Source: an uncultured Chlorobiaceae bacterium (GTDB lineage: Bacteria > Bacteroidota > Chlorobiia > Chlorobiales > Chlorobiaceae). Taken from it: a DNA stretch of 52,239 nucleotides. Made by a program: the position numbers and the translations under genes. The number at the start of each line of letters is the position of its first letter. The stretch's first letter is position 1. Location of the stretch: the NCBI GenBank assembly GCA_903851385.1, contig CAINOC010000001.1:1-52239 (forward strand), given 5' to 3'. This document shows, piece after piece, positions 9,238 through 17,201 of this stretch. The notes beneath the pieces were generated by a model. It did not search any database. It saw only the letters and a list, made by a program, of their open reading frames with translations, and was not told the DNA's origin.

Positions 9238-9435
9238 GGCTTTCTCTGTAGGGACTTACCGTATTTTAACCTTTCAGCCCTATTGGCCCTGTGGTTTTTC
9301 GGCATGGTTTGTTAAATTACTCCCGTCTTTGCGGCTGACAGCATGTATATAATTCAAGAGCACTAAAATAAACAATAAAAAAATTTATTCCTGTACAACA
9401 CAGGCCTCCTCTACCGGCAAATATGATTTACCTCT
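9238..9435. promoter_or_regulatory. Divergent spacer between purD and the acyltransferase/lpxK operon
   Basis: This spacer must hold the start signals for both flanking operons. On the plus strand a TATAAT occurs at 9348-9353, about 80 bases before the acyltransferase ATG, but I see no convincing -35 box at the right distance, so it is only a candidate. No stable hairpin or riboswitch-like fold is obvious. Confidence 0.3.
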
Positions 9436-10053
9436 ATGGCCATCTCACCACTGATTTCCCGCCATATCCTTCCCTTTTCCCTGAAGCTTCTCTATGCAAG
9501 CCTCCGGATATCAGTGACACCTCGATCATGGAACAATCATGTTGCTGACAATGGTGCCATCTTTACCTTCTGGCATGGAAAAATGGTTGCCGGATGGCTC
9601 CTTGCCAAGGCACTTTTTCCTGAAAAAAAAACAGTTGCCGTCATAAGCCTTTCTGAAGATGGTCGTACTCTTGCCGATACTCTTGAGCAACTTGATTTTT
9701 CGCTTATCCGGGGATCAAGTTCCAAGGGAGGCGATGAGGTCAAAGATGCCATGCTTAAGGCCCTCGAGAGAGAAAATATTATTATTGTTACTCCTGACGG
9801 ACCTCGGGGGCCTGCCTGCCAGTTCAAATATGGAACATTGCGCGTAGCCTCCGGTAAACGCTGTCCCCTCTTTTTTGCTGAAATCCGTTATGAAAAAGCA
9901 TGGCAACTTAAAAGCTGGGACAAATTTGAAATTCCAAAACCTTTCAGCAGAGCGACTGTAATTATTCATTGTATTGATCTGCCTGCATTTGAAAGTGAAG
10001 AAGAATTGCGCAACTATAGCAGAAACCTTTCAGACCGTCTCGGCCATGCATAA
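9436..10053 (+). CDS. Lysophospholipid acyltransferase family protein (DUF374)
   Basis: A 205-residue member of the DUF374 branch of the acyltransferase superfamily. Key segments are FTFWHGKM (the His of the superfamily's acceptor-binding region) and TPDGPRGP (the family block near the active site). In Gram-negatives such genes often sit with lipid A/Kdo genes and are thought to act at the inner membrane on lipid A or another glycolipid; the acceptor is not known here. The neighbour supports this: the stop overlaps the lpxK start by eight bases (10046-10053), so the two are translationally coupled. Confidence 0.85.
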   Translation: MAISPLISRHILPFSLKLLYASLRISVTPRSWNNHVADNGAIFTFWHGKMVAGWLLAKALFPEKKTVAVISLSEDGRTLADTLEQLDFSLIRGSSSKGGDEVKDAMLKALERENIIIVTPDGPRGPACQFKYGTLRVASGKRCPLFFAEIRYEKAWQLKSWDKFEIPKPFSRATVIIHCIDLPAFESEEELRNYSRNLSDRLGHA

Positions 10054-11110
10054 CCCTTTTTCTCTCCTTCTCAGACCTTTCGCACTGATCTACCTCTCTA
10101 TCGTGCAGCTTCGTAATGCACTTTTCGATCGAAAGCTTTTCAAAGCATGGAAGTCTCCAATTCCTGTTGTGTCAATCGGAAACATCTCTGCAGGCGGAAC
10201 AGGAAAAACCCCTCTTGTAGACTGGGTGGTCAAATATTATCTCTCGATCGGTTGTAAACCTGCAATCGTGTCAAGGGGTTACCTGCGGGAATCAAAAGGT
10301 GTGCAGCTTGTGTCTGATGGAGTAAGAATCATGTTGAGCAGCAGAGAAGCTGGCGATGAAACTGCCATGCTCGCATGGAACAACCCTGACGCCATTGTTG
10401 TAGTCGCTGAAAAACGAAAAGATGCAGTAACCTATATCGCCAGTCGGTTTGCCAAAAGATTACCCGGGGTTATCATCCTCGACGATGCTTTCCAGCATCG
10501 GGCAATTGAGAGGGAGCTCAATATCGCCGTCATCAATAGTGCTGAACCTTTTACAAAAGCAAAAATGCTTCCTGAAGGACGCCTGAGGGAACCGCTGAAA
10601 AATCTTTCAAGAGCCGACCTGGTTATACTGAACAAAATCACCGATGAAGAGCAAGCCGGAAGTATCATGAAAGAGGCGGAAAAAACAGGACGCCCTGTTG
10701 TGAAAGCCCGTGTAAAAAACGGAGAACTGATATGCTTTTCAGGCACATGTGCATCTTCAGATGAAGCGCCTTTGCCAAAAACGCTTACTGCGCTTGCATT
10801 TGCAGGTATCGCATCTCCAGAAAACTTTTTGGATAGTCTCAAAACAGAGGGCGTAACCGTAGCAGCATACCGTTTTTTCCGTGACCATGAATCCCTAAGT
10901 GCAAAAAAACTGCAGGCGGTGCGTCGGGAAGCTGAAGAAAAAGGACTCAGTCTGATTACCACTGAAAAAGACTACTTCCGCATGCTCGGCCACCCTGAAC
11001 TGATCCGCATTATTACTTCAAGACCCTGTTATTATCTGAAAATCGAAACAGATATTTTCGAAGGTAAAGAGATACTGCACGCAATGCTGAAAGCCGTTAT
11101 CGACAAATAA
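10046..11110 (+). CDS. lpxK: Tetraacyldisaccharide 4'-kinase
   Basis: Phosphorylates the 4' position of the lipid A disaccharide at the inner membrane. The 354-residue product has the P-loop SIGNISAGGTGKT (about residues 43-55), the family block VSRGY, EAGDE and ILDDAFQH. A membrane-associated hydrophobic N-terminus precedes the P-loop. The frame is open further upstream to 9974, but the ATG at 10046 is chosen because it gives the family-standard N-terminus and overlaps the upstream stop. It shows that the organism makes lipid A. Confidence 0.95.
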   Translation: MHNPFSLLLRPFALIYLSIVQLRNALFDRKLFKAWKSPIPVVSIGNISAGGTGKTPLVDWVVKYYLSIGCKPAIVSRGYLRESKGVQLVSDGVRIMLSSREAGDETAMLAWNNPDAIVVVAEKRKDAVTYIASRFAKRLPGVIILDDAFQHRAIERELNIAVINSAEPFTKAKMLPEGRLREPLKNLSRADLVILNKITDEEQAGSIMKEAEKTGRPVVKARVKNGELICFSGTCASSDEAPLPKTLTALAFAGIASPENFLDSLKTEGVTVAAYRFFRDHESLSAKKLQAVRREAEEKGLSLITTEKDYFRMLGHPELIRIITSRPCYYLKIETDIFEGKEILHAMLKAVIDK

Positions 11111-11130
11111 TAAAACCTTAGTCGGGGCAT

Positions 11131-11673
11131 TTACTCTTTGATGATTTTTGAAATCGCTTTGAACCCATCACCTTCTGCCACATGCAAGATTTCAAAAACA
11201 GCCATTTCGGTACTGGTCAGAGAGGCTCCTGCTTTTTCAATACAGCGAATCCCGAGCGACTTGTTCTCTTCAGTTCTGGACGAGACCGCATCGGTCACCA
11301 AATGGACATTATAGCCAAACTCGATCAGATCCACTGCTGTCTGGTAAACACAAACATGGGTTTCAATGCCTGCAACCAGAATATCGTTTCGCTTAAATGA
11401 GCGGAGCTGCCTCATAAACTCCTCATTACCACAACAACTGAATGAAATTTTTTCAACAGGAACATGATCGGGCAGTAGTGCCTTAAGAGAGTCGATGGTA
11501 TGCCCCAATCCTTTCGGGTACTGTTCAGTAAGCAACATCGGAACATCAAGAATTGAGCATGCCCTGATCAGCTTACTGATATTCTTTTCCAGTATGGCTG
11601 GCTGAAAAACACCTTGAGCTAACCTGCCCTGCACATCAATAATCAAGAGAAGCGATCCTTTGGAGGTAATCAT
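11131..11673 (-). CDS. Isochorismatase-like cysteine hydrolase
   Basis: A 180-residue member of the isochorismatase/nicotinamidase superfamily. The likely catalytic triad is Asp13 (LLLIIDVQGR), Lys75 (VEKISFS) and Cys108 (GIETHVCVYQT), in standard positions. The superfamily covers nicotinamidases, isochorismatases and ureidoacrylate or carbamoyl hydrolases. The length and the HVCVYQT block resemble the YcaC/ISOC1-type subgroup, whose substrates are mostly unknown. It is a single-gene unit converging on lpxK and divergent from the ICMT-like gene, so context gives no substrate. Confidence 0.88.
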   Translation of the reverse strand: MITSKGSLLLIIDVQGRLAQGVFQPAILEKNISKLIRACSILDVPMLLTEQYPKGLGHTIDSLKALLPDHVPVEKISFSCCGNEEFMRQLRSFKRNDILVAGIETHVCVYQTAVDLIEFGYNVHLVTDAVSSRTEENKSLGIRCIEKAGASLTSTEMAVFEILHVAEGDGFKAISKIIKE

Positions 11674-11775
11674 AAAAATATCCTCAATGAAAAAAATAAT
11701 TAAATTGAAGCTTTAGTATAAAAAGAAGAAACCAACATTATTGTAACTTTTAAGATACGCTTTTACCCGCAATCC

Positions 11776-12279
11776 ATGAATACCGAACCCCCCGAAAAAA
11801 ACAACGTCCCATGGGGCAAAAAGGGTGAATACCTTGTCGCACTTCAGTTTGTGCTGCTTTTGACTTTTATTGTTCTTCCTGTCTATCCCTCAAGTTCTAG
11901 TGTTGAACTCTTCAAACTGGTAACCTTCATCAGATTTTCAGTGCTTGCGGTGTGCTGGGTAATCGCCATCCTTATTGGAACAACCGGATTGTACCAGATC
12001 AAGCACTCTTTGACCCCGCTTCCCTATCCTGTCGAACGCAATCAACTTGAAACAAAAGGAATTTTTTCCCTGGTGCGTCACCCTCTTTACAGCAGTCAAC
12101 TTTTTGCTGCTTTTGGATGGACAGTTTTCCAGATGAGCCTTTCCCATTTCCTCTTAACTGCCGCAGGCTTTCTTTTTTTCAATTACAAAGCTTCACTTGA
12201 GGAGAGATGGCTGACCGAACTCCATCCAGAGTATACCGACTATGCCCATCACGTTAATAAATTCATTCCATGGATCTAA
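11776..12279 (+). CDS. Isoprenylcysteine carboxyl methyltransferase-like membrane protein
   Basis: A 167-residue integral membrane protein with about four hydrophobic segments. The C-terminal signature of the ICMT/PEMT superfamily is present: LVRHPLYSSQL, then a hydrophobic hairpin and KASLEERWLTELHPEYTDY, where the RHP and EE residues contribute to SAM binding. Bacterial members methylate lipids, steroids or unknown small molecules, not prenylated proteins. Its stop shares one base with the elbB start (TAATG at 12277-12281), so the two are translated together. ElbB-type proteins are linked to isoprenoid metabolism, so a prenyl or quinone-like acceptor is a reasonable but unproved guess. Confidence 0.8.
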   Translation: MNTEPPEKNNVPWGKKGEYLVALQFVLLLTFIVLPVYPSSSSVELFKLVTFIRFSVLAVCWVIAILIGTTGLYQIKHSLTPLPYPVERNQLETKGIFSLVRHPLYSSQLFAAFGWTVFQMSLSHFLLTAAGFLFFNYKASLEERWLTELHPEYTDYAHHVNKFIPWI

Positions 12280-12947
12280 TGACAAAAAATATCAACAAAA
12301 TCGGGGTTCTTCTTGCCGGATGCGGCTTTCTTGACGGGTCGGAAATCCATGAAGCTGTTCTGACCCTCCTTGCACTCGACAAAGCCGGTGCAGAAGCTGT
12401 GTGTCTGGCGCCAGACATTCTGCAGCACCATGTTATCAATCATTACACCGACCAGGAAATGGCCAATGAATCACGCAATGTCCTGGTCGAATCGGCAAGA
12501 ATTGCCAGGGGTTCAATCCATAATCTCAAAGCGATCAACACGCTTTCTCTCGATGCCCTTATCATGCCCGGCGGATTCGGTGTAGCAAAAAACCTGAGCA
12601 GTTATGCCTTCAAAGCTGCCGAATGCGATGTCAATGAAGAGGTCGCGATGGCAGTGCAATCGTTCTATACAGCCGGCAAACCCCTTGGTTTTATATGCAT
12701 CTCTCCCATTATAGCGGCAAAAGTACTTGGTAAAGAACACATAGAATTGACAATCGGCAACGATCTCGAAACATCCTCAGATATTATCGCGATGGGTGCC
12801 CGGCACATCGACTGCCCTGTCTGGAACACCGTTATCAGCAAAAAAGGTAAAATCGTCAGCACTCCGGCCTATATGCTTGGACCAACAATAGGAGAGGTCG
12901 CCAAGGGCATTGAAAAGCTGGTTGCCGATATACTCAGCTTACTCTGA
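12279..12947 (+). CDS. elbB: ElbB-type glyoxalase/amidotransferase-like protein (DJ-1/PfpI superfamily)
   Basis: 222 residues closely following the ElbB pattern: GVLLAGCGFLDGSEIHEAV at the N-terminus, ARIARG, LIMPGGFGVAKNLS, and the nucleophile-elbow region PLGFICISP with the DJ-1-type Cys. ElbB (also called GlxIII-like or sigma cross-reacting protein) has weak glyoxalase activity and was tied to isoprenoid yield in E. coli; its true role is not settled. I chose the ATG at 12279 over the one at 12270 because it overlaps the preceding stop and matches the family N-terminus. The 3' end overlaps the convergent permease gene by nine bases. Confidence 0.9.
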   Translation: MTKNINKIGVLLAGCGFLDGSEIHEAVLTLLALDKAGAEAVCLAPDILQHHVINHYTDQEMANESRNVLVESARIARGSIHNLKAINTLSLDALIMPGGFGVAKNLSSYAFKAAECDVNEEVAMAVQSFYTAGKPLGFICISPIIAAKVLGKEHIELTIGNDLETSSDIIAMGARHIDCPVWNTVISKKGKIVSTPAYMLGPTIGEVAKGIEKLVADILSLL

Positions 12948-13820
12948 CTTGCGATTTTTTTCAAAAGGGATACCTGCATCCCTTGGGGCGGAAGCTCTGC
13001 CGACAAATCCCGCAAGCACAAAAAGTGTAATAATATAGGGAAGTGACTGCACCAGCTGCGAGGGGATTAATCCTGACTGGAGCCATATTTCCAAAGACTC
13101 GGTAGTGGCAAACATTATACTTGCCAGAGCAGCTCCCGCTGGAGTCCACTTTCCTATAATCATGGCGGCAAGCGCTATATAACCTCGACCAGCAGACATA
13201 TTATCGGTAAAGGTATGCTGCTGAAAAACAAGAAAAGCCCCAGCAAGTGCAGCCAATGCTCCGGATATCAGCACACCGGAATACCGCATTCGATCAACAT
13301 TTATCCCTGCACTGTCGGCAGTTTCAGCACTTTCACCTGTTGCGCGAAGCCTCAGACCGTAAGGAGTCTTAAAAAGCAGTAACTGACCGGCAACAACTGA
13401 AATAACAGCAAGACAAAATAACGGATCCATAAAAAGAAAAGGAACGTCAATTCCTGCTATGCGGTCCGAGTTCATTGAACTTCCAAAAATGAGGCTAAGA
13501 CCGAAACGGGTAGCTCCCATGATGAATATATTCATGGCAATGCCTGCAACAATCTGATCGGCCTTAAGGGTAACTGTAATAAAAGCAAAAATCAAGGCAA
13601 CACAAAGACCACAGAGAAGAGCCAGAAAAACCCCTATCATCGCCGATCCAGTCTGGTACTGACCAAAAGCCGCACCGAAAGCGCCAATAAGAATCATACC
13701 CTCAAGGGCAAGATTGACAACACCCCCCCGTTCCGAAAATGTCGCCCCGACGGAAGTTAGCGTATAGGGCACAGCTAGACGCAAGACTTGCATAAGAATG
13801 ACTGCAGGCTCAATCCCCAT
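12939..13820 (-). CDS. ABC transporter permease, nucleoside/simple-sugar type (BPD_transp_2)
   Basis: A 293-residue inner-membrane permease with about eight hydrophobic segments. It follows the second permease of BmpA-type nucleoside uptake systems: TFSERGGVVNLALEGMILIG near the N-terminus, VTLKADQIVAGIAMNIF, and RATGESAETADSAGI, the cytoplasmic coupling loop. Such systems also need a second permease, a double ATPase and a lipoprotein; none of these is adjacent, since the upstream neighbour in its direction is divergent ppdK and downstream is convergent elbB. Either the partners are elsewhere or this is a remnant. Substrate is not determined. Confidence 0.87.
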   Translation of the reverse strand: MGIEPAVILMQVLRLAVPYTLTSVGATFSERGGVVNLALEGMILIGAFGAAFGQYQTGSAMIGVFLALLCGLCVALIFAFITVTLKADQIVAGIAMNIFIMGATRFGLSLIFGSSMNSDRIAGIDVPFLFMDPLFCLAVISVVAGQLLLFKTPYGLRLRATGESAETADSAGINVDRMRYSGVLISGALAALAGAFLVFQQHTFTDNMSAGRGYIALAAMIIGKWTPAGAALASIMFATTESLEIWLQSGLIPSQLVQSLPYIITLFVLAGFVGRASAPRDAGIPFEKNRKSE

Positions 13821-13973
13821 TATTAATCAGTATGAAATATCCTTTCAGGTAGTTTTTACAGCCGGATTTTTTATTAAATTTCAGTCCGAATAAAAGTAGT
13901 AAACTCTACCTGTTTTTTCGCCGCCTGCTGATGTTTTTTATTTTGCAAAGTAAAATAATTACTGCTTACAATC
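13821..13973. promoter_or_regulatory. Divergent spacer between the ABC permease and ppdK
   Basis: This 153-base AT-rich spacer must drive ppdK to the right and the permease to the left. I see T-rich tracts (for example 13870-13880 and 13932-13944) but no convincing -35/-10 pair at a usable distance from either start, and no clear operator. Confidence 0.3.
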
Positions 13974-16724
13974 ATGCCAAAATCTGAGATTACCAACGAA
14001 AAGGCTTCAAGCAAAAAGTACATTTACAGTTTCTCAGGAGGGTCGTCTGAAGGTGATGCGTCCATGAAAAACCTGCTTGGAGGTAAAGGTGCCAACCTTG
14101 CCGAAATGGCAAATATCGGTCTGCCGGTTCCTCCAGGATTTACCATTTCAACAGAAGTATGCACCCACTATTACGATAACCAGAAAAATTATCCCAAAAA
14201 TCTTTTCGAACATGATATCCCGAATGCACTCCGCAAAATTGAAGATGTATTAGGGAAAAAGTTTGGCGATCCCGAAAACCCCTTGCTTGTTTCTGTCCGT
14301 TCAGGGGCAAGGGCATCGATGCCAGGCATGATGGATACAATTCTCAATCTTGGTTTGAATGAAAAAACTGTCGCCGGCCTTGCCAAAAAATCAGGAAACC
14401 CCCGGTTCGCCTGGGACTGCTACCGTCGTTTTGTTCAGATGTACGGCGATGTTGTGCTTGATTTAAAACCGACTGATAAAAAACAGATTGATCCCTTTGA
14501 AAAAATACTGGAGCATAAAAAACACGAACTTGGCATAACGCTCGACACCGAATTTGAGGTTGAAGACCTTCAGGATATCGTTGCCAAGTACAAAGCAGCA
14601 ATTCTTGAAAAAACCGGCAAAACTTTCCCTGAAGACCCCAACGAACAGCTTATCGGAGCCATCGGTGCCGTGTTCAACAGCTGGAATAACGAGCGGGCCA
14701 TTGTCTACCGCAAGCTCAATCACATTCCCGGTTACTGGGGCACAGCCTGCAACGTTCAGGCAATGGTCTTCGGCAACATGGGCCTCGATTGCGGAACCGG
14801 CGTAGCATTCACCCGCGATGCTGCTACCGGTGACAATATCTTTTATGGCGAGTTTCTCATGAACGCCCAGGGTGAAGATGTGGTAGCCGGCACAAGAACC
14901 CCTCTTAAAATAGAGCAGCTCAAAGCAGAAAACCCTGACATCTATAACCAGCTTGAAGAGATCCGTTCGATTCTTGAACACCACTACCACGACATGATGG
15001 ACATCGAGTTCACCATAGAGAACAACAAGCTTTTCATGCTGCAGTGCAGGGTTGGCAAAAGAACCGGTATGGCTGCGGTAAAAATTGCCTATGACATGTA
15101 TAACGAAAAGCTTATTGATGAAAAAGAAGCTCTGTTACGCATAGAACCGGAACAGCTCAATCAGCTGCTCAGACCTATCTTTGACTTGAAGGAAAAACAG
15201 GCCGCTATTGAAGGAGGCAGACTCCTTGCAACAGGCCTTAATGCAGGGCCTGGCGCTGCAACCGGAAAAATCTATTTTAATTCAGTGGATGCTTATGAGG
15301 CCGGGAAACGAGGAGAAGCCGTCATTCTTGTCCGCATCGAAACCTCCCCTGAAGATATCAAAGGCATGGCAGCCTCTGAAGGTATACTTACCGAACGCGG
15401 CGGGATGACCTCCCATGCAGCCCTTGTGGCCCGTCAAATGGGAAAAGTCTGCGTTGTCGGATGCGGTGCGCTCAATATCGACTATCAAAAAGGAGAAATG
15501 CGGGTTCACGGTAACGATACGGTGCTTTCCGAAGGTGATTACATCTCTATCGACGGCAGCACTGGCGAAGTTATTGCCGGTAAAGTGGCCACGAAAAACT
15601 CTGAAATCATTGAAGTACTTGTTGATAAAACCCTCAAGCCGGAAGATGCGCCGACATGGCCTATCTACAAACAGCTTATGGAATGGGCCGATAAATACCG
15701 CAAACTCAATATCCGCACTAATGCTGATCAGCCCGATCAGGCTGAAATCGCCCTTACGTTTGGCGCTGAAGGCATTGGTCTCTGCCGCACTGAACACATG
15801 TTTTTCGGAGGAGAGCGTATTGACGCTATGCGCGAAATGATTTTAGCTGACGATATCGAGGGACGCAAAAAAGCTCTTGAAAAACTTCTCCCGTATCAGC
15901 GTGAAGACTTCTACGGGCTTTTCAAAACCATGGGCTCACGTCCAGTAACCATCAGACTTCTTGACCCTCCTCTTCATGAGTTCCTGCCGCACACCGACAG
16001 TGAAATCAAAACTCTTGCGGGAAAGATGCACAGATCATTTGAAGAGGTAAAAGGACTTATCAACGATCTTCACGAATTCAATCCCATGCTTGGTCTCCGC
16101 GGCTGTCGCCTCGGTATCCTTCATCCTGAAATAACGGTCATGCAGGTAAGGGCAATCATTGAAGCCGCCTGCAGGCTCAAGAAGGAAGGGCTTGAAGTCG
16201 TGCCTGAAATCATGGTACCACTTATCAGCACCGTCAAGGAGCTTGAAATTACCAGTGAAATCATCCACAAAACAGCACGAAGCGTCATTGCCGAACAAGG
16301 TACCGGGGTTAAATACCTGGTAGGCACAATGATTGAGGTACCACGTGCCGCCATCACCTCAGACCAGATTGCCACCGCTGCTGATTTTTTCAGCTACGGC
16401 ACCAACGACCTGACACAGATGGCACTCGGTATGAGTCGCGATGACTCCGGCCAGTTCCTGCCTATTTACCAGCAGCAGGATATCTTTGCTCGCAACCCGT
16501 TTGAATCGATCGACAAAGATGGAGTGGGACGCTTGATAAGCATTTCTGCAAAAGAGGGTCGAGCAGTGAAACCAGGCCTTAAACTTGGTATCTGCGGCGA
16601 ACACGGGGGTGATCCTTCAACCGTTGAGTTCTGCCACGAGATCGGGCTTAATTATGTTTCATGCAGCCCGTTCAGAGTCCCGATCGCACGTCTTGCGGCA
16701 GCAAGAGCTGCACTGAAAAGCTGA
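13974..16724 (+). CDS. ppdK: Pyruvate, phosphate dikinase
   Basis: Interconverts pyruvate, ATP and phosphate with PEP, AMP and pyrophosphate. In green sulfur bacteria fixing CO2 by the reductive TCA cycle it makes PEP from the pyruvate formed by pyruvate:ferredoxin oxidoreductase; that role is known biology of the group. The 916 residues contain an N-terminal nucleotide domain ([12 protein letters not shown]), the swivelling phosphohistidine domain ([12 protein letters not shown], catalytic His481) and a PEP/pyruvate barrel ending with [16 protein letters not shown] and [11 protein letters not shown]. The TSHAA context with upstream TERGG marks PPDK rather than PEP synthase. It is monocistronic, followed by a strong terminator. 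Confidence 0.98.
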   Translation: MPKSEITNEKASSKKYIYSFSGGSSEGDASMKNLLGGKGANLAEMANIGLPVPPGFTISTEVCTHYYDNQKNYPKNLFEHDIPNALRKIEDVLGKKFGDPENPLLVSVRSGARASMPGMMDTILNLGLNEKTVAGLAKKSGNPRFAWDCYRRFVQMYGDVVLDLKPTDKKQIDPFEKILEHKKHELGITLDTEFEVEDLQDIVAKYKAAILEKTGKTFPEDPNEQLIGAIGAVFNSWNNERAIVYRKLNHIPGYWGTACNVQAMVFGNMGLDCGTGVAFTRDAATGDNIFYGEFLMNAQGEDVVAGTRTPLKIEQLKAENPDIYNQLEEIRSILEHHYHDMMDIEFTIENNKLFMLQCRVGKRTGMAAVKIAYDMYNEKLIDEKEALLRIEPEQLNQLLRPIFDLKEKQAAIEGGRLLATGLNAGPGAATGKIYFNSVDAYEAGKRGEAVILVRIETSPEDIKGMAASEGILTERGGMTSHAALVARQMGKVCVVGCGALNIDYQKGEMRVHGNDTVLSEGDYISIDGSTGEVIAGKVATKNSEIIEVLVDKTLKPEDAPTWPIYKQLMEWADKYRKLNIRTNADQPDQAEIALTFGAEGIGLCRTEHMFFGGERIDAMREMILADDIEGRKKALEKLLPYQREDFYGLFKTMGSRPVTIRLLDPPLHEFLPHTDSEIKTLAGKMHRSFEEVKGLINDLHEFNPMLGLRGCRLGILHPEITVMQVRAIIEAACRLKKEGLEVVPEIMVPLISTVKELEITSEIIHKTARSVIAEQGTGVKYLVGTMIEVPRAAITSDQIATAADFFSYGTNDLTQMALGMSRDDSGQFLPIYQQQDIFARNPFESIDKDGVGRLISISAKEGRAVKPGLKLGICGEHGGDPSTVEFCHEIGLNYVSCSPFRVPIARLAAARAALKS

Positions 16725-16753
16725 CAAGCTACAACAACATCCCGGTAAAAGTA

Positions 16754-16777
16754 GAAAGGCGGCCAAGGCCGCCTTTC
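16754..16777 (+). terminator. Rho-independent terminator after ppdK
   Basis: Perfect 11-bp GC-rich stem, GAAAGGCGGCC (16754-16764) with GGCCGCCTTTC (16767-16777), closed by a two-base AA loop and followed by the T-rich TCTTTATATTCTC. It lies 30 bases after the ppdK stop. Because the stem is preceded by AAAAG and the other strand is less T-rich, it serves mainly the plus strand. Confidence 0.85.
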
Positions 16778-16787
16778 TCTTTATATT

Positions 16788-16810
16788 CTCAGAACTCAGC
16801 ACTCAGAACT
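16788..16810. repeat. Heptamer tandem repeat (CTCAGMA type)
   Basis: Three units in tandem with period 7: CTCAGAA, CTCAGCA, CTCAGAA, then CT. It sits between the ppdK terminator and the end of the small Cys-rich gene. The same heptamer appears, on the opposite strand, in two longer arrays inside the helix-hairpin-helix gene at 40524 and 41214. Confidence 0.8.
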
Positions 16811-16814
16811 TTCT

Positions 16815-16973
16815 TTACGCTTCCTTTTTCTTAAAAAACATGCAGCCACCTTCGGCAACTACATCCTTGCCAAAACAAGTACCTGCAGCCGGATTATCAG
16901 CCTTTGGAGTAAAACTCTGGCAATCCTGACACTGTTTTCCTTTTTCAGCTTGCTTCTGGTAAATAATTTCCAT
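16815..16973 (-). CDS. Small four-cysteine protein, HiPIP-like cysteine spacing
   Basis: A 52-residue polypeptide (ATG at 16973; a TTG at 17009 would add 12 residues). No signal peptide is visible. Four cysteines are arranged C-x2-C-x14-C-x10-C: CQDC, then GTC, then GGC followed by aromatic residues (MFF). High-potential iron-sulfur proteins hold a 4Fe-4S cluster with a closely similar pattern (C-x2-C, about 14 residues, C, 10-16 residues, C). This protein is shorter and lacks an N-terminal lobe. Binding a 4Fe-4S cluster or zinc is inference. It is a monocistronic gene between convergent ppdK and divergent uvrA. It is probably real because of the Cys pattern and lack of alternative coding. 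Confidence 0.65.
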   Translation of the reverse strand: MEIIYQKQAEKGKQCQDCQSFTPKADNPAAGTCFGKDVVAEGGCMFFKKKEA

Positions 16974-17201
16974 ATTGAATGTTGCTTTATGTTTTGCGTT
17001 ATTTTTCAATCAAATCAGTATCCATCCGATGTTGACCTTCATAAGCATCGGACCGATGAACCAAATATAAATCAGAAAGATTTTTTACAAAGTTTTTTTA
17101 TAAAAAAGAAACCATAGCCTTCATCTTACGGTTGAGCTAAACAGCATCATTATAGAATTGCTGTTTGGGCAGCCAAAAAGAAAGAGAGACAAAAAAAACA
17201 C

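Noticed and set aside
10432..10962. 176-residue open frame antisense to lpxK
   Set aside because: Ser- and Ala-rich shadow of lpxK; no domain recognisable.
13943..13972. TTGCAA and TACAAT with 18-base spacing before ppdK
   Set aside because: The -10 box would end two bases before the ATG, so transcription would start inside the coding region. Not a usable promoter for the assigned start.
14463..14990. 175-residue open frame antisense to ppdK
   Set aside because: Long, but explained by codon bias in ppdK, whose sense frame is fully conserved. No start context.
17010..17201. Search for a regulatory RNA or LexA box upstream of uvrA
   Set aside because: I see AT-rich sequence and a TTTTTTATAAAAAA-like dyad near 17095-17108, but no clear CTGT-N8-ACAG site or riboswitch fold.
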